A stretch of DNA of 64,000 nt from Winogradskyella epiphytica (GCF_003217215.1 NZ_QJTD01000001.1:868001-932000); one strand, 5' to 3'; shown: positions 46,371-56,998, counted from the first letter of the stretch. A program made the numbers and translations. Notes: generated by a model from the letters alone, not told the origin.

Positions 46371-47208
46371 ATGGAATAAAGTCAGTGATAGTATTTATTA
46401 CAGACTGCAATTCCTTAGATAGTTTCTTATCGTTCCAAGGATGTTTCGTATTAAAAACATGATCTGCATTTTCAATAATTTTCAATTCGCTATTGGGATT
46501 CCATTGATGCAATTCTTCTGCTTCGCTTAGATTAACAGAGGTATCCTTTGAACCATGAATAATTAACCAAGGGATATTAATCCGTTTTGCTGCCGATTCA
46601 ATATGAAGACGGTTTTCATTCGCTTTAAAATCTTCATAAAATTGGAAAAAATGTGGCATTTTCTGCTTGGTTCTACCATTCAAAATATATTTCACACCAG
46701 TTTCTTTCCATTCTTTTAAATCGCCAATCGTAGAAGTGCGACGCCCAAAATCACTCACACTAGCTAAAGTTATAAGATTAGTAATTCTAGGGTCTTCTGA
46801 TGCTTTTAGAATAGCAATACCACCGCCTCGGCTATGACCTATCAAACAAATCTTGTTGGTGTCTATATTAGAATTGGTTTTAAAGTGCATTTGAATCCAT
46901 TCTATTACATCATGGAGGTCGTCAAGCTCTTTTGTATAGTTGTTGTTTCCGAAAGCATCTAGGTCAGGGAAATCTATAGGATTATCTACCGTACCACCAT
47001 TATGAGAAAAATTAAATTTTACAAAACAAAATCCTGTATTAGTGATATGTTCTGCCATTATATTCCATGAACCCCAATCTTTAAAACCTTTGTACCCATG
47101 ACAAAATATAACGATACGTTGATTGGTCCGTTCTCTAGAATAAAACGTATCAATGAGAATTGGTTTCTTTCCTTCTCTTTCTAAAACTATGTTTTTATCA
47201 ATGTGCAT
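46369..47208 (-). CDS. Alpha/beta hydrolase
   Basis: 279 residues, cytosolic serine hydrolase. Oxyanion region FCHGYKGFKDWGSW, nucleophile elbow IGHSRGGGIAIL, acid in HGSKDTSVNL and histidine in NADHVFNTKHPW form a complete triad. It is of the YbbA/dienelactone-hydrolase-like type, but the substrate is unknown. It shares one base with the AddB-like gene, so it is expressed from the same transcript. Confidence 0.86.
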   Translation of the reverse strand: MHIDKNIVLEREGKKPILIDTFYSRERTNQRIVIFCHGYKGFKDWGSWNIMAEHITNTGFCFVKFNFSHNGGTVDNPIDFPDLDAFGNNNYTKELDDLHDVIEWIQMHFKTNSNIDTNKICLIGHSRGGGIAILKASEDPRITNLITLASVSDFGRRTSTIGDLKEWKETGVKYILNGRTKQKMPHFFQFYEDFKANENRLHIESAAKRINIPWLIIHGSKDTSVNLSEAEELHQWNPNSELKIIENADHVFNTKHPWNDKKLSKELQSVINTITDFIP

Positions 47209-49967
47209 TAGTCGAGTTCTTTTTCAATAAAATTTGTATCAGGATTACAGATTTCTGCAATGAGTTTTTTTAGTTCTATCTCAAAATTGTCAAGCGTTTC
47301 TTCTGTAATCATTTGGTTTTTTAAACGACCTCCAGGTTTTTCCTTTTTACCAAATTTAAGAAAACCTCCATTTAAATTTTTAAAAGAGATAATTCCGGCT
47401 TCAATAGGTAATTCTATTTGGTTCTGTTGGCGCATCATATAGGCATAACACAGAATCTGAAATGGCTTACTGTATTTTTTATAATCTGTAGTGATGTCTT
47501 CCCAATCAACGATTTCAACTTGGTTCTGTGAGACCTTGCCAGATTTGTAATCTATAACCCTTGTAATACCATTACACATGTCAACCCTATCTACCTTACC
47601 TTTTATCTTAATAGGAAAGTCTAATTCTTCTATTTTAATTTCAATGGCCTCATCTGCTTCTATAGAAAGGATTTTTATTTCATTACCCTCTTTAAGGCTT
47701 TGTATTTCTAGATTTAAAAAATTTAAAATATAACGTTGGGCAATTTCAAAGATGATGAGATTTTTCCCTTTAGAGAATCCGCCTTTATTGTATAAGTCTT
47801 CAAAATGCTTTGTAACCATTGGCTTTATCTGACTTTTGAATCCTTGAAGGTGTTCAATAGTTAAAAAAGCTCCCTCCAATGGTTTGTAAAAATCTTCTAA
47901 AGAATTATGAATAACAGAGCCCAAGGTGTTTGCTGCGATGTTTTCTTCTACTTCTTCAAATTCTTTAATGCCAAGTACTTTTTCATAATAGAAATCCATA
48001 GGGTTTCTGATATAATTAGTTAATGAAGATGGAGAAAAACCTTTTACTGCAAGAGTTTTCAATTGTTCAATAACTAGAGGAGTTTTTGAGATTTGTTTTA
48101 AACTTTTTTCTATTATTGGAACCTCTGGAGAAACAATACTGTGTTTAACATCATGAATGCCTTCAATTTCTAATTGGGTTAAAAATCTACTTTTTTCACC
48201 ACCTTTTAAGGCGTCAATCTCTGTATTGTATAAAATATAGACGTTTTTCGCGCGTTGCAAAAGTCTGTAAAAGTGATAGGTATATACGGCGTCTTTATCT
48301 TTAAAAGTAGGTAGTTTGTTTTCAATCTTTACATCGAACGGAATAAAAGAATTGTTCGTTTTTCCGGAAGGTAGAATTCCCTCGTTTACAGAACTTATGA
48401 TGACGGTTTCAAAGTCGAGTACACGAGACTCTAACATTCCCATAATCTGAAGACCTTCTAATGGCTCTCCTTTAAAATCTAATGTTTCTGAACTTAATAG
48501 CTCTCTATAGATAGTTTGTAGGGCATCTATAGAATTTAGGTAGTCGTATTTACTGTTTAATTCAGAGAGTTGATTGAATAATATATTAAATCGGTAGAGA
48601 TACTCTAATTCTAATGCGTTATGTTGTTTATTAGTGTCTAGGTGCTCTTTCATCTTAAATATAAGGTCTGAGCACTGTTTTAAAGTCAGAGTAGGACTAT
48701 TATTCCAAGATTGAAATAATAAGGTGATAAGTTCTTTATGAGACTTCGATAAAGTTTCTAGTTCATTAACACTTATATAAACTAAATTGTTTTTCTGAAT
48801 ATGCGCTACTAATTCATTCGAAATATTTGAGGTTTTGGTTTCGAACAAAGGATAAATTGAAGGATGTGAGAGTAACCCGATAACATCTTTATAATAAAAA
48901 TGCTCCGGATTGTTTTTATGTAAAGTTAAGAGTTGTTCGAAAAATGAAGCCAATGGTACAAACTGCAATGACAGTCCCATGGTGACATTGAGTTTAGTTA
49001 TGTGTTCAGGAATAGAATTTAAAACTGGAAGTAATAAGTGTTCTTCACCTAAAACAACGGCAATATTAGATAAATTGGTTTCGTCTTTAGTAAGATCTTC
49101 TAACAATTGCCCAATATATTTTGCCTGCCCTACTAATTTGGGAATTCCAATAGCTTGGATATTTTTTGGCTCGGTATACAATGAAGTTGTCCAATTAAAT
49201 GGATGTGTATTGAAATAGTTCCATTGTGTTCGATGTTGTCTTGTAAACCAACCGGCATCATGAATGGGGTCATCAATAAATGATTTATCTATATCCCAAT
49301 AAATATGGGCACGATTATTTTCTAATAAACTTTGAATAATTTCTGATTCAGCGGTATTGAGGGCGTTAAACCCTAAAAACACATGGGTTTTATTTTGTGA
49401 AAGTTGAATATAGTTTTCTATTCCCTTAGCAGCTTCTCTATAGATAAGTCCTTGATAGCCTTGTTTAGATTGTATAAGACTTTCGGAATATTCAGCATAG
49501 TAGTTTTTTAGATGCTTCCAAAACTTTAAATGATTCTTAATCAATTCTGTTTGATTGGCCTCGAGTGACCAATGGTCGAGTTCCTTTATATCGCTGAGGT
49601 AATCAAATATTTGTTCTTGAGGTATAAGATAGCGATCTATTTCGTTAAAGTCTTGTAATAATATTTGAGCCCATTTTGAAAAAGACTCGAAGGGCTCTAG
49701 ATCTTGACTATGAGTATTGTTTTTATACGTCTCGTAGAGCTTAAATATTAAGTCTGTATTTGGAATATTTTTCAACCCAGAGAGGTCTTCAACAAACTCT
49801 TCGATACTTTGAATTTCTGGAGCAAAGATAGGTTGGTCTAATAAAGTTGAAAGGTGATGTTTAAGAAATACACCAGCTCGTTTACTAGGAAGTATAAATA
49901 TGAGTTCTTCTAAGTTGAGTTGTTTCTTTTGAAGATCTACTAGTACGGATTTTATAAAAGTTGTCAT
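47208..49967 (-). CDS. AddB-like PD-(D/E)XK nuclease/inactivated helicase
   Basis: 919 residues. Probable partner of an AddA-type helicase-nuclease in processing double-strand breaks. The N-terminal part lacks a Walker A (ILPSKRAGVFLKHHLSTLL), as is seen in Bacteroidota AddB-like subunits. The C-terminal nuclease domain has GSVIHNSLEDFY (about 680), RVDMCNGITRVIDYKSGKV with the D and D-x-K residues, and QILCYAYMM downstream. The AddA-like gene is about 2.8 kb upstream on the same strand, beyond ompA and kbl, and is not in the same operon by the terminator at 49981-50007. Confidence 0.82.
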   Translation of the reverse strand: MTTFIKSVLVDLQKKQLNLEELIFILPSKRAGVFLKHHLSTLLDQPIFAPEIQSIEEFVEDLSGLKNIPNTDLIFKLYETYKNNTHSQDLEPFESFSKWAQILLQDFNEIDRYLIPQEQIFDYLSDIKELDHWSLEANQTELIKNHLKFWKHLKNYYAEYSESLIQSKQGYQGLIYREAAKGIENYIQLSQNKTHVFLGFNALNTAESEIIQSLLENNRAHIYWDIDKSFIDDPIHDAGWFTRQHRTQWNYFNTHPFNWTTSLYTEPKNIQAIGIPKLVGQAKYIGQLLEDLTKDETNLSNIAVVLGEEHLLLPVLNSIPEHITKLNVTMGLSLQFVPLASFFEQLLTLHKNNPEHFYYKDVIGLLSHPSIYPLFETKTSNISNELVAHIQKNNLVYISVNELETLSKSHKELITLLFQSWNNSPTLTLKQCSDLIFKMKEHLDTNKQHNALELEYLYRFNILFNQLSELNSKYDYLNSIDALQTIYRELLSSETLDFKGEPLEGLQIMGMLESRVLDFETVIISSVNEGILPSGKTNNSFIPFDVKIENKLPTFKDKDAVYTYHFYRLLQRAKNVYILYNTEIDALKGGEKSRFLTQLEIEGIHDVKHSIVSPEVPIIEKSLKQISKTPLVIEQLKTLAVKGFSPSSLTNYIRNPMDFYYEKVLGIKEFEEVEENIAANTLGSVIHNSLEDFYKPLEGAFLTIEHLQGFKSQIKPMVTKHFEDLYNKGGFSKGKNLIIFEIAQRYILNFLNLEIQSLKEGNEIKILSIEADEAIEIKIEELDFPIKIKGKVDRVDMCNGITRVIDYKSGKVSQNQVEIVDWEDITTDYKKYSKPFQILCYAYMMRQQNQIELPIEAGIISFKNLNGGFLKFGKKEKPGGRLKNQMITEETLDNFEIELKKLIAEICNPDTNFIEKELD

Positions 49968-49980
49968 ATTATAAAAATAA

Positions 49981-50007
49981 AAAACGCCCCGAATATCGGA
50001 GCGTTTT
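49981..50007 (-). terminator. Terminator after ompA
   Basis: An 11-position stem with one mismatch (49981-49991 with 49997-50007) and a 5-base loop. On the minus strand it is followed by a T-rich run. It separates ompA from the AddB-like gene. Confidence 0.82.
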
Positions 50008-50030
50008 TCTGAATTATATTTTAGATGTGA

Positions 50031-51428
50031 TTAGTTTTTCAACTTCACCTCTACACGTCTGTTTTCTTTTCTTCCAGCTGCAGTTTTGTTGTTTGCGATA
50101 GGATTATCTTCACCGTAACCTTTAGCTGTTAATCTTTCAGCTTTAATTCCGTTAGCGATTAAGTAATCTCTTACAGCATTAGCTCTTCTGTCAGATAACG
50201 CTAAGTTACTTGATTTAGAACCTACACTATCAGTATGACCTTCGATTGAGAAGTTAGCTTCTGGGTAATCTTTAAAGATTGCAACCATTGCTTGTAATAC
50301 TTGATCAGCTGATTTTTGGAAACTAGCTTTACCAGTTTGGAATAAAATAGTTCTTGCGTAGCTATTTAATGTTTCCATAACTTCTTCAGTTGGCTTAACT
50401 TCTGGACAACCGTGATTAGCAACAGTACCAGCTTCATTAGGACACTTATCGTCTTTATCTAATACACCGTCACCGTCAGTATCTGGCCAAGGACATCCGT
50501 TGTTAGCTACAGGACCTGCTTCGTTAGGACATTTGTCATCAACATCAGCAACACCGTCACCATCTGAATCTGGACAACCAGCTAATTCTTTTAAACCTGG
50601 AGTGTTTGGACATTTATCATCTTTATCCATTACACCGTCACCATCAGTATCAGGACAACCGTTAAATTCAGCTAAACCTGGAGTGTTAGGACAATCATCT
50701 TTAGAATCTTGGATGCCATCACCGTCAGTATCAGGACAACCGTTAAAGATTGCTAAACCAGCTTCTTCTGGACAAGCGTCTTCATGATCGTAAACACCGT
50801 CACCATCGGTATCAACACCACCAAACTTGAAAGTAAGTCCAACTGAATGTTGGAAATGCTTTGGTAAGTAGTCTTCGAAAGCGTGCTTGTAAGTAGACTG
50901 TACATCAAGGCCTAAGTTTTCAGATAACCAAAATTTGAAACCTAAAGTACCGTTTAAAGTACCAGCTCCTATGTCATCTAACCAAGTGTAACCACCACCT
51001 ACTCCTAAGTAAGGATCGATTGTTTTTGAGTTAATTACATTCATAAAACTGTAAGAAACTCTACCGTCAATACCATAGTAAGTTAAATCGTCAACTTTGT
51101 TAGTTGTCTCTTCACCAGTCATTGGGTTAGAGTTTGAACCAAATTTGTCAATTTTATTTATAGAACCTTTCGCAGTAAAGGTAAAACCATCACTAAGGTA
51201 TCTTGAAACTGATACTGTAGAAAGAGATGGGAAGATATTCCAATGATCTTCTAAGTTGAAGTATTCATCAAGAAACTCTCCTTGTGGTGCATCTTCTCCT
51301 ACTGGGTAGAAGTCAACTGCATTGGCTCCAATAGTAATAGCCCATGGATTGTTCTTGTCTTGAGCGTTAGATGTGCTAAAGCTCGCGATAAGCACTGCGA
51401 CAAAAAATAATCTGCTAAGATTTTTCAT
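50031..51428 (-). CDS. OmpA family outer-membrane protein with thrombospondin-3 repeats
   Basis: 465 residues. Signal peptide (1-22), an N-terminal 8-stranded barrel to about 210, then five or six calcium-binding TSP3-type repeats (DTDGDGVxDxxDxCPNxxG, about 210-340) and a C-terminal OmpA peptidoglycan-binding domain (about 350-465, with [14 protein letters not shown] and [13 protein letters not shown]). Links the outer membrane to the cell wall. It has its own near-consensus promoter and terminator and codon-biased sequence, so it is probably highly expressed as one gene. The repeats are also near-identical DNA. Confidence 0.95.
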   Translation of the reverse strand: MKNLSRLFFVAVLIASFSTSNAQDKNNPWAITIGANAVDFYPVGEDAPQGEFLDEYFNLEDHWNIFPSLSTVSVSRYLSDGFTFTAKGSINKIDKFGSNSNPMTGEETTNKVDDLTYYGIDGRVSYSFMNVINSKTIDPYLGVGGGYTWLDDIGAGTLNGTLGFKFWLSENLGLDVQSTYKHAFEDYLPKHFQHSVGLTFKFGGVDTDGDGVYDHEDACPEEAGLAIFNGCPDTDGDGIQDSKDDCPNTPGLAEFNGCPDTDGDGVMDKDDKCPNTPGLKELAGCPDSDGDGVADVDDKCPNEAGPVANNGCPWPDTDGDGVLDKDDKCPNEAGTVANHGCPEVKPTEEVMETLNSYARTILFQTGKASFQKSADQVLQAMVAIFKDYPEANFSIEGHTDSVGSKSSNLALSDRRANAVRDYLIANGIKAERLTAKGYGEDNPIANNKTAAGRKENRRVEVKLKN

Positions 51429-51467
51429 ATTCTAATTAATTTTTAGTTTTTAAGTGTTAATTATCTG

Positions 51468-51498
51468 CAAAAGTAAGTTGTTATACTTTATTAACAAA
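51468..51498 (-). promoter_or_regulatory. Consensus promoter of ompA
   Basis: On the minus strand TTTG (51495-51498), then 19 bases, then TACTTTTG (51468-51475): both Bacteroidota elements at ideal spacing. This fits an abundant envelope protein. Confidence 0.75.
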
Positions 51499-51565
51499 GG
51501 CAAATATATAAAATTATTGTTATAATGCCCTAAATTAGAGCGATTGAGTCAACTTTAAAATCATA

Positions 51566-52759
51566 TCAGATAACATTTAATTCCTTTCCAACCTTAATGA
51601 AAGCTGCGATGGTCTTATCAAGTTGTTCCTTTGTGTGTGCAGCAGATAGTTGTACTCTTATTCTTGCTTTATCTTTAGGTACCACTGGGTAAAAGAAACC
51701 TATTACATAAACACCTTCCTCTAGAAGTTTGTTCGCCATATTCTGAGAAAGTTTGGCGTCATAGAGCATTACAGGCACAATGGCAGAGTCACCGTCAACA
51801 ATATCAAACCCAGCTTCTTTAATTCCTTTTTTGAAATACTTTGTATTCCAGTCTAACTTATCTCTAAGAGTTGTATCATTCTTAAGCATGTCAAAAACTT
51901 TGATTGACGCGCCTACAATTGCTGGAGCTAAAGAATTTGAAAACAAATATGGTCTAGAACGCTGGCGTAAGATTTCGATAATTTCTTTTTTTGCAGTTGT
52001 ATACCCTCCCATAGCACCACCCATAGCTTTTCCTAGGGTTCCGGTAATGATATCGATTCGACCAAGTACACCTTTTTCTTCAAGTGTTCCGATTCCTGTT
52101 TCTCCAATGAATCCTGTTGCGTGACATTCGTCAATCATAACCATAGCATCATACTTATCTGCTAAGTCACAAATCTTATCCAATGGAGCTAATAAGCCAT
52201 CCATAGAAAATACACCGTCAGTTACAATAATTTTAAATCTAGCACCTGCTTCATTTGCAGCAATTAGTTGTTTTTCTAAATCGGCCATATCATTATTTTG
52301 ATAACGATATCTCGCCGCTTTACATAATCTTACACCATCTATAATAGAGGCATGATTTAATGAATCGGAAATTATGGCATCTTCTGCAGTTAATAATGGT
52401 TCGAATACACCGCCATTTGCATCAAAAGCAGCAGCATATAAAATGGTATCTTCTGTACCGTAAAAATCTGCAATCTTTTGTTCTAACTCTTTATGGATAT
52501 CTTGAGTACCACAAATGAATCTTACAGATGACATTCCAAAACCATGTGAATCTAAAGTGTCTTTAGCGGCTTGAACTACATCTGGATGTGATGATAAACC
52601 TAGGTAGTTATTGGCGCAGAAATTTAAAACCTTCTGACCTGTATTTAAGGTTATTTCAGCACCTTGAGGTGATGTGATAATTCTTTCTTCTTTATAAAGC
52701 CCAGCGTCTTTAATAGATTCTATTTCTTCCTGTAAATGATATTTAATATCTCCGTACAT
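51566..52759 (-). CDS. kbl: Glycine C-acetyltransferase (2-amino-3-ketobutyrate CoA ligase)
   Basis: PLP enzyme of threonine breakdown: 2-amino-3-ketobutyrate plus CoA gives glycine plus acetyl-CoA. The PLP lysine is in [15 protein letters not shown], with [13 protein letters not shown] (Asp, His) and [11 protein letters not shown] in the expected places. 397 residues matches the E. coli enzyme. No threonine dehydrogenase gene is adjacent. It has its own promoter, whose -33 element lies within the last codons of the AddA-like gene. Confidence 0.94.
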   Translation of the reverse strand: MYGDIKYHLQEEIESIKDAGLYKEERIITSPQGAEITLNTGQKVLNFCANNYLGLSSHPDVVQAAKDTLDSHGFGMSSVRFICGTQDIHKELEQKIADFYGTEDTILYAAAFDANGGVFEPLLTAEDAIISDSLNHASIIDGVRLCKAARYRYQNNDMADLEKQLIAANEAGARFKIIVTDGVFSMDGLLAPLDKICDLADKYDAMVMIDECHATGFIGETGIGTLEEKGVLGRIDIITGTLGKAMGGAMGGYTTAKKEIIEILRQRSRPYLFSNSLAPAIVGASIKVFDMLKNDTTLRDKLDWNTKYFKKGIKEAGFDIVDGDSAIVPVMLYDAKLSQNMANKLLEEGVYVIGFFYPVVPKDKARIRVQLSAAHTKEQLDKTIAAFIKVGKELNVI

Positions 52760-52781
52760 AATATTAATATTGGTTATTTAA

Positions 52782-52809
52782 CAAAGATACTATGAAAATT
52801 AGACTTCAA
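52782..52809 (-). promoter_or_regulatory. Promoter of kbl, overlapping the end of the AddA-like gene
   Basis: On the minus strand TTG (52807-52809), 17 bases, TATCTTTG (52782-52789). The -33 element lies inside the AddA-like coding sequence. Confidence 0.65.
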
Positions 52810-55800
52810 GAACTTCAATAGTATCATTTATATAAACTAATAGTTTTTGAGTTACCTTCAAATTCATACGATTTAATACGAGCTCATAATCATTAAGCTG
52901 ATTAGCGTGAAAGGCTTTAGCATCACCAGTTTTATAATCAATAATGACAGCTTCATTCTTTAAGTTCACATTTAATCGATCTGGTCGTAAGAGTTGACCT
53001 GAATGGGTAATGATATCACGTTCGTTAAAAATTTTAAAACCATCTTTATAGAATTCGGCCAATTTTGGATGTTCTATAACCTTTAATACTAAAGTTTTTA
53101 ATGCTACAGTATGGTCTTTTGTTATTTCTCCTGAAATAATTAATTCGCTAAACGCATGGTCTAAATCTTCTATTGTTTTAATTTTTGAAAGTACTAAATG
53201 CACTAAATTCCCGCGTTCTATAGCGGCTTCTTGTTGTGTGTCCCATAGTAATCCGGATTTAGTAACGATATTAAGGTTATGTGCTTCCTTAGGTACAGAT
53301 ATAAAATTCAGAGGTTTCGATTGCGTTTCTTTTTCCGACTTATTATTATTGTAATTCAAAGTGCCAAAACTGTAGTTTAATTGCCCCTCAGTCCATTTAT
53401 TATGGTATTGTAAAAAGTTCATTAATAGACCAGCATAGGATTTCTTTTTTATTTCTCCTTTTGTACTTTCTTGTAGTTTAGATATTATGTACAGTTGTTC
53501 CACGGCACGTGTTAATGTCACATATAGCAAGTTGATATTATCTAATTCTAATTGTGAATTATGAGTGTTATATATTAGAGTTCCGTTGTCACTATAGAAC
53601 TCGATTTCTTTCTTGTAATTAAGAAGTAGTAAATTGAAGCCATTGTGTTTTTCTGGGTCAACTGGATACCAAACTTTAGGCTCGATTTCATTATATATAT
53701 CTAAATCTGCATAGGGGAATATAACGACAGGAAATTCTAAACCTTTCGATTTGTGAATGGTCATAATTTGCACAGCGTTCATGTTTTCGGGCGTAACTAC
53801 GCTTAAACTATCTTGCTTTTTTTCAAAATAATTGATGAATGCCGATAAATCTGAATTTTGCTTTTGCGTAAACTCTAACACAACATCTAAATAAAATTGC
53901 AGATAAGCATCAGAGACCTCATTCAAATTAAAAATCCTAACAAGGTGTTCCACTAATTCGTATAATGGTAATTGAAGACAATTTTTTCTGTCAATATAAA
54001 TCTCTAATTTTTGCAGAGCAGAAAACATTTCGTCGAGATTCTTCTTGAGATAGGTGGTAAAGAAGAGATGTCTATCTTCAATAGTTTTTTGTGTTGCCAA
54101 ATAGGAAAGAACTTCAACTTTTAAGCTGTCATTTTCGGGCTGTATTAGTAATGCTAAAAGTGAATTAATGAAATTAACTTTATCTGAATTTTTTAAAAGT
54201 AAAGTTTCAGACGATGTGATTTTAATGCCATTTTCATTGAGGAAATTAGCAATGGCCACTCCATCTTTTTTTCGTCTTACTAAAACACAAATATCATCTA
54301 ATGGATAACCGTTTTCTTGACATTGCTTGATAGTTTCTAAGACCGAAGTTGTATACATTTCATCTTTATCGTCTTCTTTCTGAATATCCAAAAACTCAAT
54401 GTTTACATAGCCCTCTGAAGCACTATGCGTATTTTGCTTTGCATTTTTATACAACTCAGCATAAGCGGTTTCACTAAACGCGTTCTCACTTAAATAATCG
54501 AAAAAGGCGTTATTAAATTCAATAATTGCTTTTGCACTTCTATAATTGGTATCTAAAGCTAATACATCCGCTTCAACTTGAAAGGGGTTATCGAACTTAT
54601 TATAAAGTTTTATGAACTGTTCAGCCTCTCCGCCTCGCCATCTGTAAATGGCTTGTTTAGCATCGCCAACCAGCATAGCAGAACCTTTAACTGTTGAAAG
54701 TGCATTGTCAAGTAGGGGTACTAAGTTTTCCCATTGGAGATTAGAGGTGTCTTGAAACTCATCGATGAAGAAATGTTTGAATTTTTCACCTAAGCGTTCA
54801 TAAATAAAGGGTGTCGGTTGGTTTTTAATTTCATGACTAATAATTGTGTTGAATTCTGAAATCAACATTTTATTTTGATCTGCTTTTAACTTGTCTAACT
54901 CGTTTTTAATAGCAGTTAAAACAGAAAGTGGTGTGATGTTTTTATAAAGCCCTTTTTTGAGTTGTAGTTTATAAAAAAGTGCTTTAGTTTCCAAAAAAGC
55001 TTCCGCTAAACGTGGTTGTAAATTGTCTATAGTTGCTGCGTCGTCTCCTTTAATTCGTCCAGGATATAATTTTCCACCTTCAACGAGAGCAGTTTGCCAA
55101 GCAGAATCAAAACTAGTTGGATTCTGTTTTGTGCTTAACTTTATAAAATAATTTGGCAGAGAGCTCCTATTAAAGGCTTTGTGATCTATGTTGGCTTCGT
55201 CTATTAATGTCAAAGCCAAATTCGCGGTATTAACAAGACTACTTTCTGTTTCTTTTACGTCTAATGCTAATTGCTTTTTTAATGCTTTAAAATCATCTAA
55301 AGATTTTTCTTTTAAAGTTTGAATAGCGAATAGATCATTTTCATTTACTAATAATTTTGAAATTTTATTAAAATCGAAACTAATATCCCAGCTTTTGTCG
55401 TCATCTGCTTTTTCTATGGCAAAATCAACCAAAAGTTTGGTAAGTGTTTTGTCGCTTCCAGCTTTAGCGATAAGACTATCTACAGCTTCATTTAAAAGTC
55501 GTTCTTGATCTAATTCGACTTCAAAGTTGATGGGTAATTTTAAATCGTGCGCAAAAGTTCTTATAACACGATGTGTAAATCCATCTATCGTCGAAATATC
55601 AAACGCTCCATAATTGTGAATAATATGATTAAGGATATGTTTAGATTTATCATGTAGATGTTTTGGATCTATATCTAATTCGTTGCAAATAGCTACAAAC
55701 ATTGGGTGTGGATCCGTAAGACTTTTTTCTGAAGAGAAAGACTTTAGCATATCTACAATTCGCTCCTTCATTTCTCCAACAGCTTTGTTAGTGAAGGTTA

Positions 55801-55930
55801 TAGCCAATATAGACTTGAATTGATTGTAGCTATTTGATTGAATTAAAATTTTTAAATAGGCTTTTGCTAGTGTAAACGTTTTTCCACTACCAGCAGAAGC
55901 ATTGTAAATTTGAAAGGCTGAATTTTGCAA
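52799..55930 (-). CDS. AddA-like UvrD/Rep helicase with C-terminal nuclease domain
   Basis: 1043 residues, the ATP-driven subunit of an AddAB/RecBCD-type repair nuclease. Walker A is NASAGSGKTFTLA (about 10-22), motif II FIDEFQDTSNLQW, motif III GDAKQAIYRWRG, and motif VI region YVTLTRAVEQLYI with IHKSKGLEFPVVIFPYA ahead of it. The C-terminal nuclease domain has ERGNLVHLVLSKI and EAVIIDYKTGDAKAFH, so it is nuclease-active by motif. Its AddB-like partner is at 47208-49967, with kbl and ompA between. Single-gene transcript divergent from sodA. Confidence 0.9.
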   Translation of the reverse strand: MQNSAFQIYNASAGSGKTFTLAKAYLKILIQSNSYNQFKSILAITFTNKAVGEMKERIVDMLKSFSSEKSLTDPHPMFVAICNELDIDPKHLHDKSKHILNHIIHNYGAFDISTIDGFTHRVIRTFAHDLKLPINFEVELDQERLLNEAVDSLIAKAGSDKTLTKLLVDFAIEKADDDKSWDISFDFNKISKLLVNENDLFAIQTLKEKSLDDFKALKKQLALDVKETESSLVNTANLALTLIDEANIDHKAFNRSSLPNYFIKLSTKQNPTSFDSAWQTALVEGGKLYPGRIKGDDAATIDNLQPRLAEAFLETKALFYKLQLKKGLYKNITPLSVLTAIKNELDKLKADQNKMLISEFNTIISHEIKNQPTPFIYERLGEKFKHFFIDEFQDTSNLQWENLVPLLDNALSTVKGSAMLVGDAKQAIYRWRGGEAEQFIKLYNKFDNPFQVEADVLALDTNYRSAKAIIEFNNAFFDYLSENAFSETAYAELYKNAKQNTHSASEGYVNIEFLDIQKEDDKDEMYTTSVLETIKQCQENGYPLDDICVLVRRKKDGVAIANFLNENGIKITSSETLLLKNSDKVNFINSLLALLIQPENDSLKVEVLSYLATQKTIEDRHLFFTTYLKKNLDEMFSALQKLEIYIDRKNCLQLPLYELVEHLVRIFNLNEVSDAYLQFYLDVVLEFTQKQNSDLSAFINYFEKKQDSLSVVTPENMNAVQIMTIHKSKGLEFPVVIFPYADLDIYNEIEPKVWYPVDPEKHNGFNLLLLNYKKEIEFYSDNGTLIYNTHNSQLELDNINLLYVTLTRAVEQLYIISKLQESTKGEIKKKSYAGLLMNFLQYHNKWTEGQLNYSFGTLNYNNNKSEKETQSKPLNFISVPKEAHNLNIVTKSGLLWDTQQEAAIERGNLVHLVLSKIKTIEDLDHAFSELIISGEITKDHTVALKTLVLKVIEHPKLAEFYKDGFKIFNERDIITHSGQLLRPDRLNVNLKNEAVIIDYKTGDAKAFHANQLNDYELVLNRMNLKVTQKLLVYINDTIEVLEV

Positions 55931-55997
55931 GAGATATTTTTTATACCAAAATAGGTAATCTTAATAGTTTATTAAGAATATATTACGTACAAAATTG

Positions 55998-56005
55998 TAA
56001 CTTTG
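55998..56005 (+). promoter_or_regulatory. -7 element TAACTTTG of sodA
   Basis: Exact TAnnTTTG, about 40 bases before the superoxide dismutase ATG. No strong -33. Confidence 0.6.
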
Positions 56006-56045
56006 GGTAGAAACAATTTATTAACCAATTAAAAATATAAATATT

Positions 56046-56654
56046 ATGGCTTTCGAATTACCGAAATTGAAATATGCATATGATGCTTTAGAACCACATA
56101 TTGATGCTCGTACAATGGAGATTCATCATTCTAAGCACCATCAAGGATACACTAACAATCTTAATGCTGCAATAAAAGGAACAGATTTAGATGGAAAAAC
56201 TATAGAAAACATTCTTATTAACTTAGATATGGATAATAAGGCTGTTAGAAATAATGGTGGCGGATTTTATAATCACTCATTATTTTGGGAAGTTATGAAT
56301 CCAGAAGGAAAAGGACGTTTATCTGGAGAGTTAAAAGATGCTATTGAGGCAGCTTACGGTTCTTTTGATGCCTTTAAAGATGCTTTTTCTAAAGCAGCGG
56401 CTACACAGTTTGGTTCTGGTTGGGCATGGCTATGTGTGCACAAAGGTGGAAAAGTTGAAGTTTGTTCTTCTGCAAACCAAGATAACCCATTAATGCCAGG
56501 AATTGGTTGTGGTGGTACACCTATCTTAGGTTTAGATGTATGGGAGCATGCTTATTATTTAAATTACCAAAACAGAAGACCAGATTATATTGAAGCTTTC
56601 TTTAATGTAATTAACTGGAATGAAGTTGAAAGACGTTATGCTGAAGCAAAATAA
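56046..56654 (+). CDS. sodA: Superoxide dismutase [Mn/Fe]
   Basis: Dismutates superoxide to peroxide and oxygen in the cytosol. Metal ligands: the first histidine in [13 protein letters not shown], the second in FYNHSLFW, and Asp/His in [19 protein letters not shown]. The NNGGGFYNH and SSANQDNPL contexts have the glycine and glutamine seen in Mn-type enzymes, so Mn or cambialistic use is more likely than strict Fe. 202 residues. Own promoter and terminator; divergent from the AddA-like gene. Confidence 0.96.
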   Translation: MAFELPKLKYAYDALEPHIDARTMEIHHSKHHQGYTNNLNAAIKGTDLDGKTIENILINLDMDNKAVRNNGGGFYNHSLFWEVMNPEGKGRLSGELKDAIEAAYGSFDAFKDAFSKAAATQFGSGWAWLCVHKGGKVEVCSSANQDNPLMPGIGCGGTPILGLDVWEHAYYLNYQNRRPDYIEAFFNVINWNEVERRYAEAK

Positions 56655-56673
56655 TAGCTTAAGTAAATAAAGT

Positions 56674-56707
56674 AAAAATCCGAGTCTTAAAAGGCTCGGA
56701 TTTTTTT
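56674..56707 (+). terminator. Terminator after sodA
   Basis: An 11-bp stem (56674-56684 with 56695-56705), extended by two inner pairs, and a run of seven T. Confidence 0.9.
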
Positions 56708-56761
56708 ATGCCTTAAAATCAATTCATAATAAAATGAGAGGCCTACTTTTGTAGATATAAA

Positions 56762-56836
56762 ATGAAAAAGGATGAACTAGATGTTCATCCTTTTTGCCCC
56801 AAATCTACCATAAACTTAACCTACTTATGTTATGGT
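56762..56836 (-). ncRNA. Putative small RNA, copy A of a tandem pair
   Basis: This copy and copy B share a near-identical 43-base block. On the minus strand the order is: -7 element TATATTTG (56841-56848), 4 bases, ACCATAAC (start at 56836), a 7-bp stem (ACCATAA with TTATGGT), a G-rich single-stranded GATTTGGGGC, then a perfect 8-bp stem (56770-56777 with 56783-56790) extended by A5/T5, ending in a T-run. This gives a transcript of about 75 nt with an intrinsic terminator. Minus orientation is favoured because both copies have a -7-like element at the same distance. The plus strand also contains a 32-codon frame, which I consider accidental. It lies in the 531-bp gap 56655-57185, where I see nothing else. 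Confidence 0.5.
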
Positions 56837-56998
56837 GGCTCAAATATAAGTGGACCATAAGTTAAATAATGAATTTTATGGATAAACGACGTATTTATTA
56901 GTCTAAGAGTGAAAAGTGACGTTTTTCATACAAAACTAAGATGAAGAGCTTTGTTGAGTAAGGAGTGATCTAATGCACTAATACTTAATAATAGAGCA

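Noticed and set aside
50400..50820. Tandem DNA repeat inside ompA as a possible CRISPR or mobile repeat
   Set aside because: The periodicity follows the protein's TSP3 repeats (Asp-rich, Cys-Pro spaced) and has no unique spacers.
56761..56859. 32-codon plus-strand ORF across sRNA copy A
   Set aside because: Copy B keeps the same frame open but has no ATG in it, and the sequence identity is explained by the shared RNA block. The -7-like elements at matching positions favour the minus strand.
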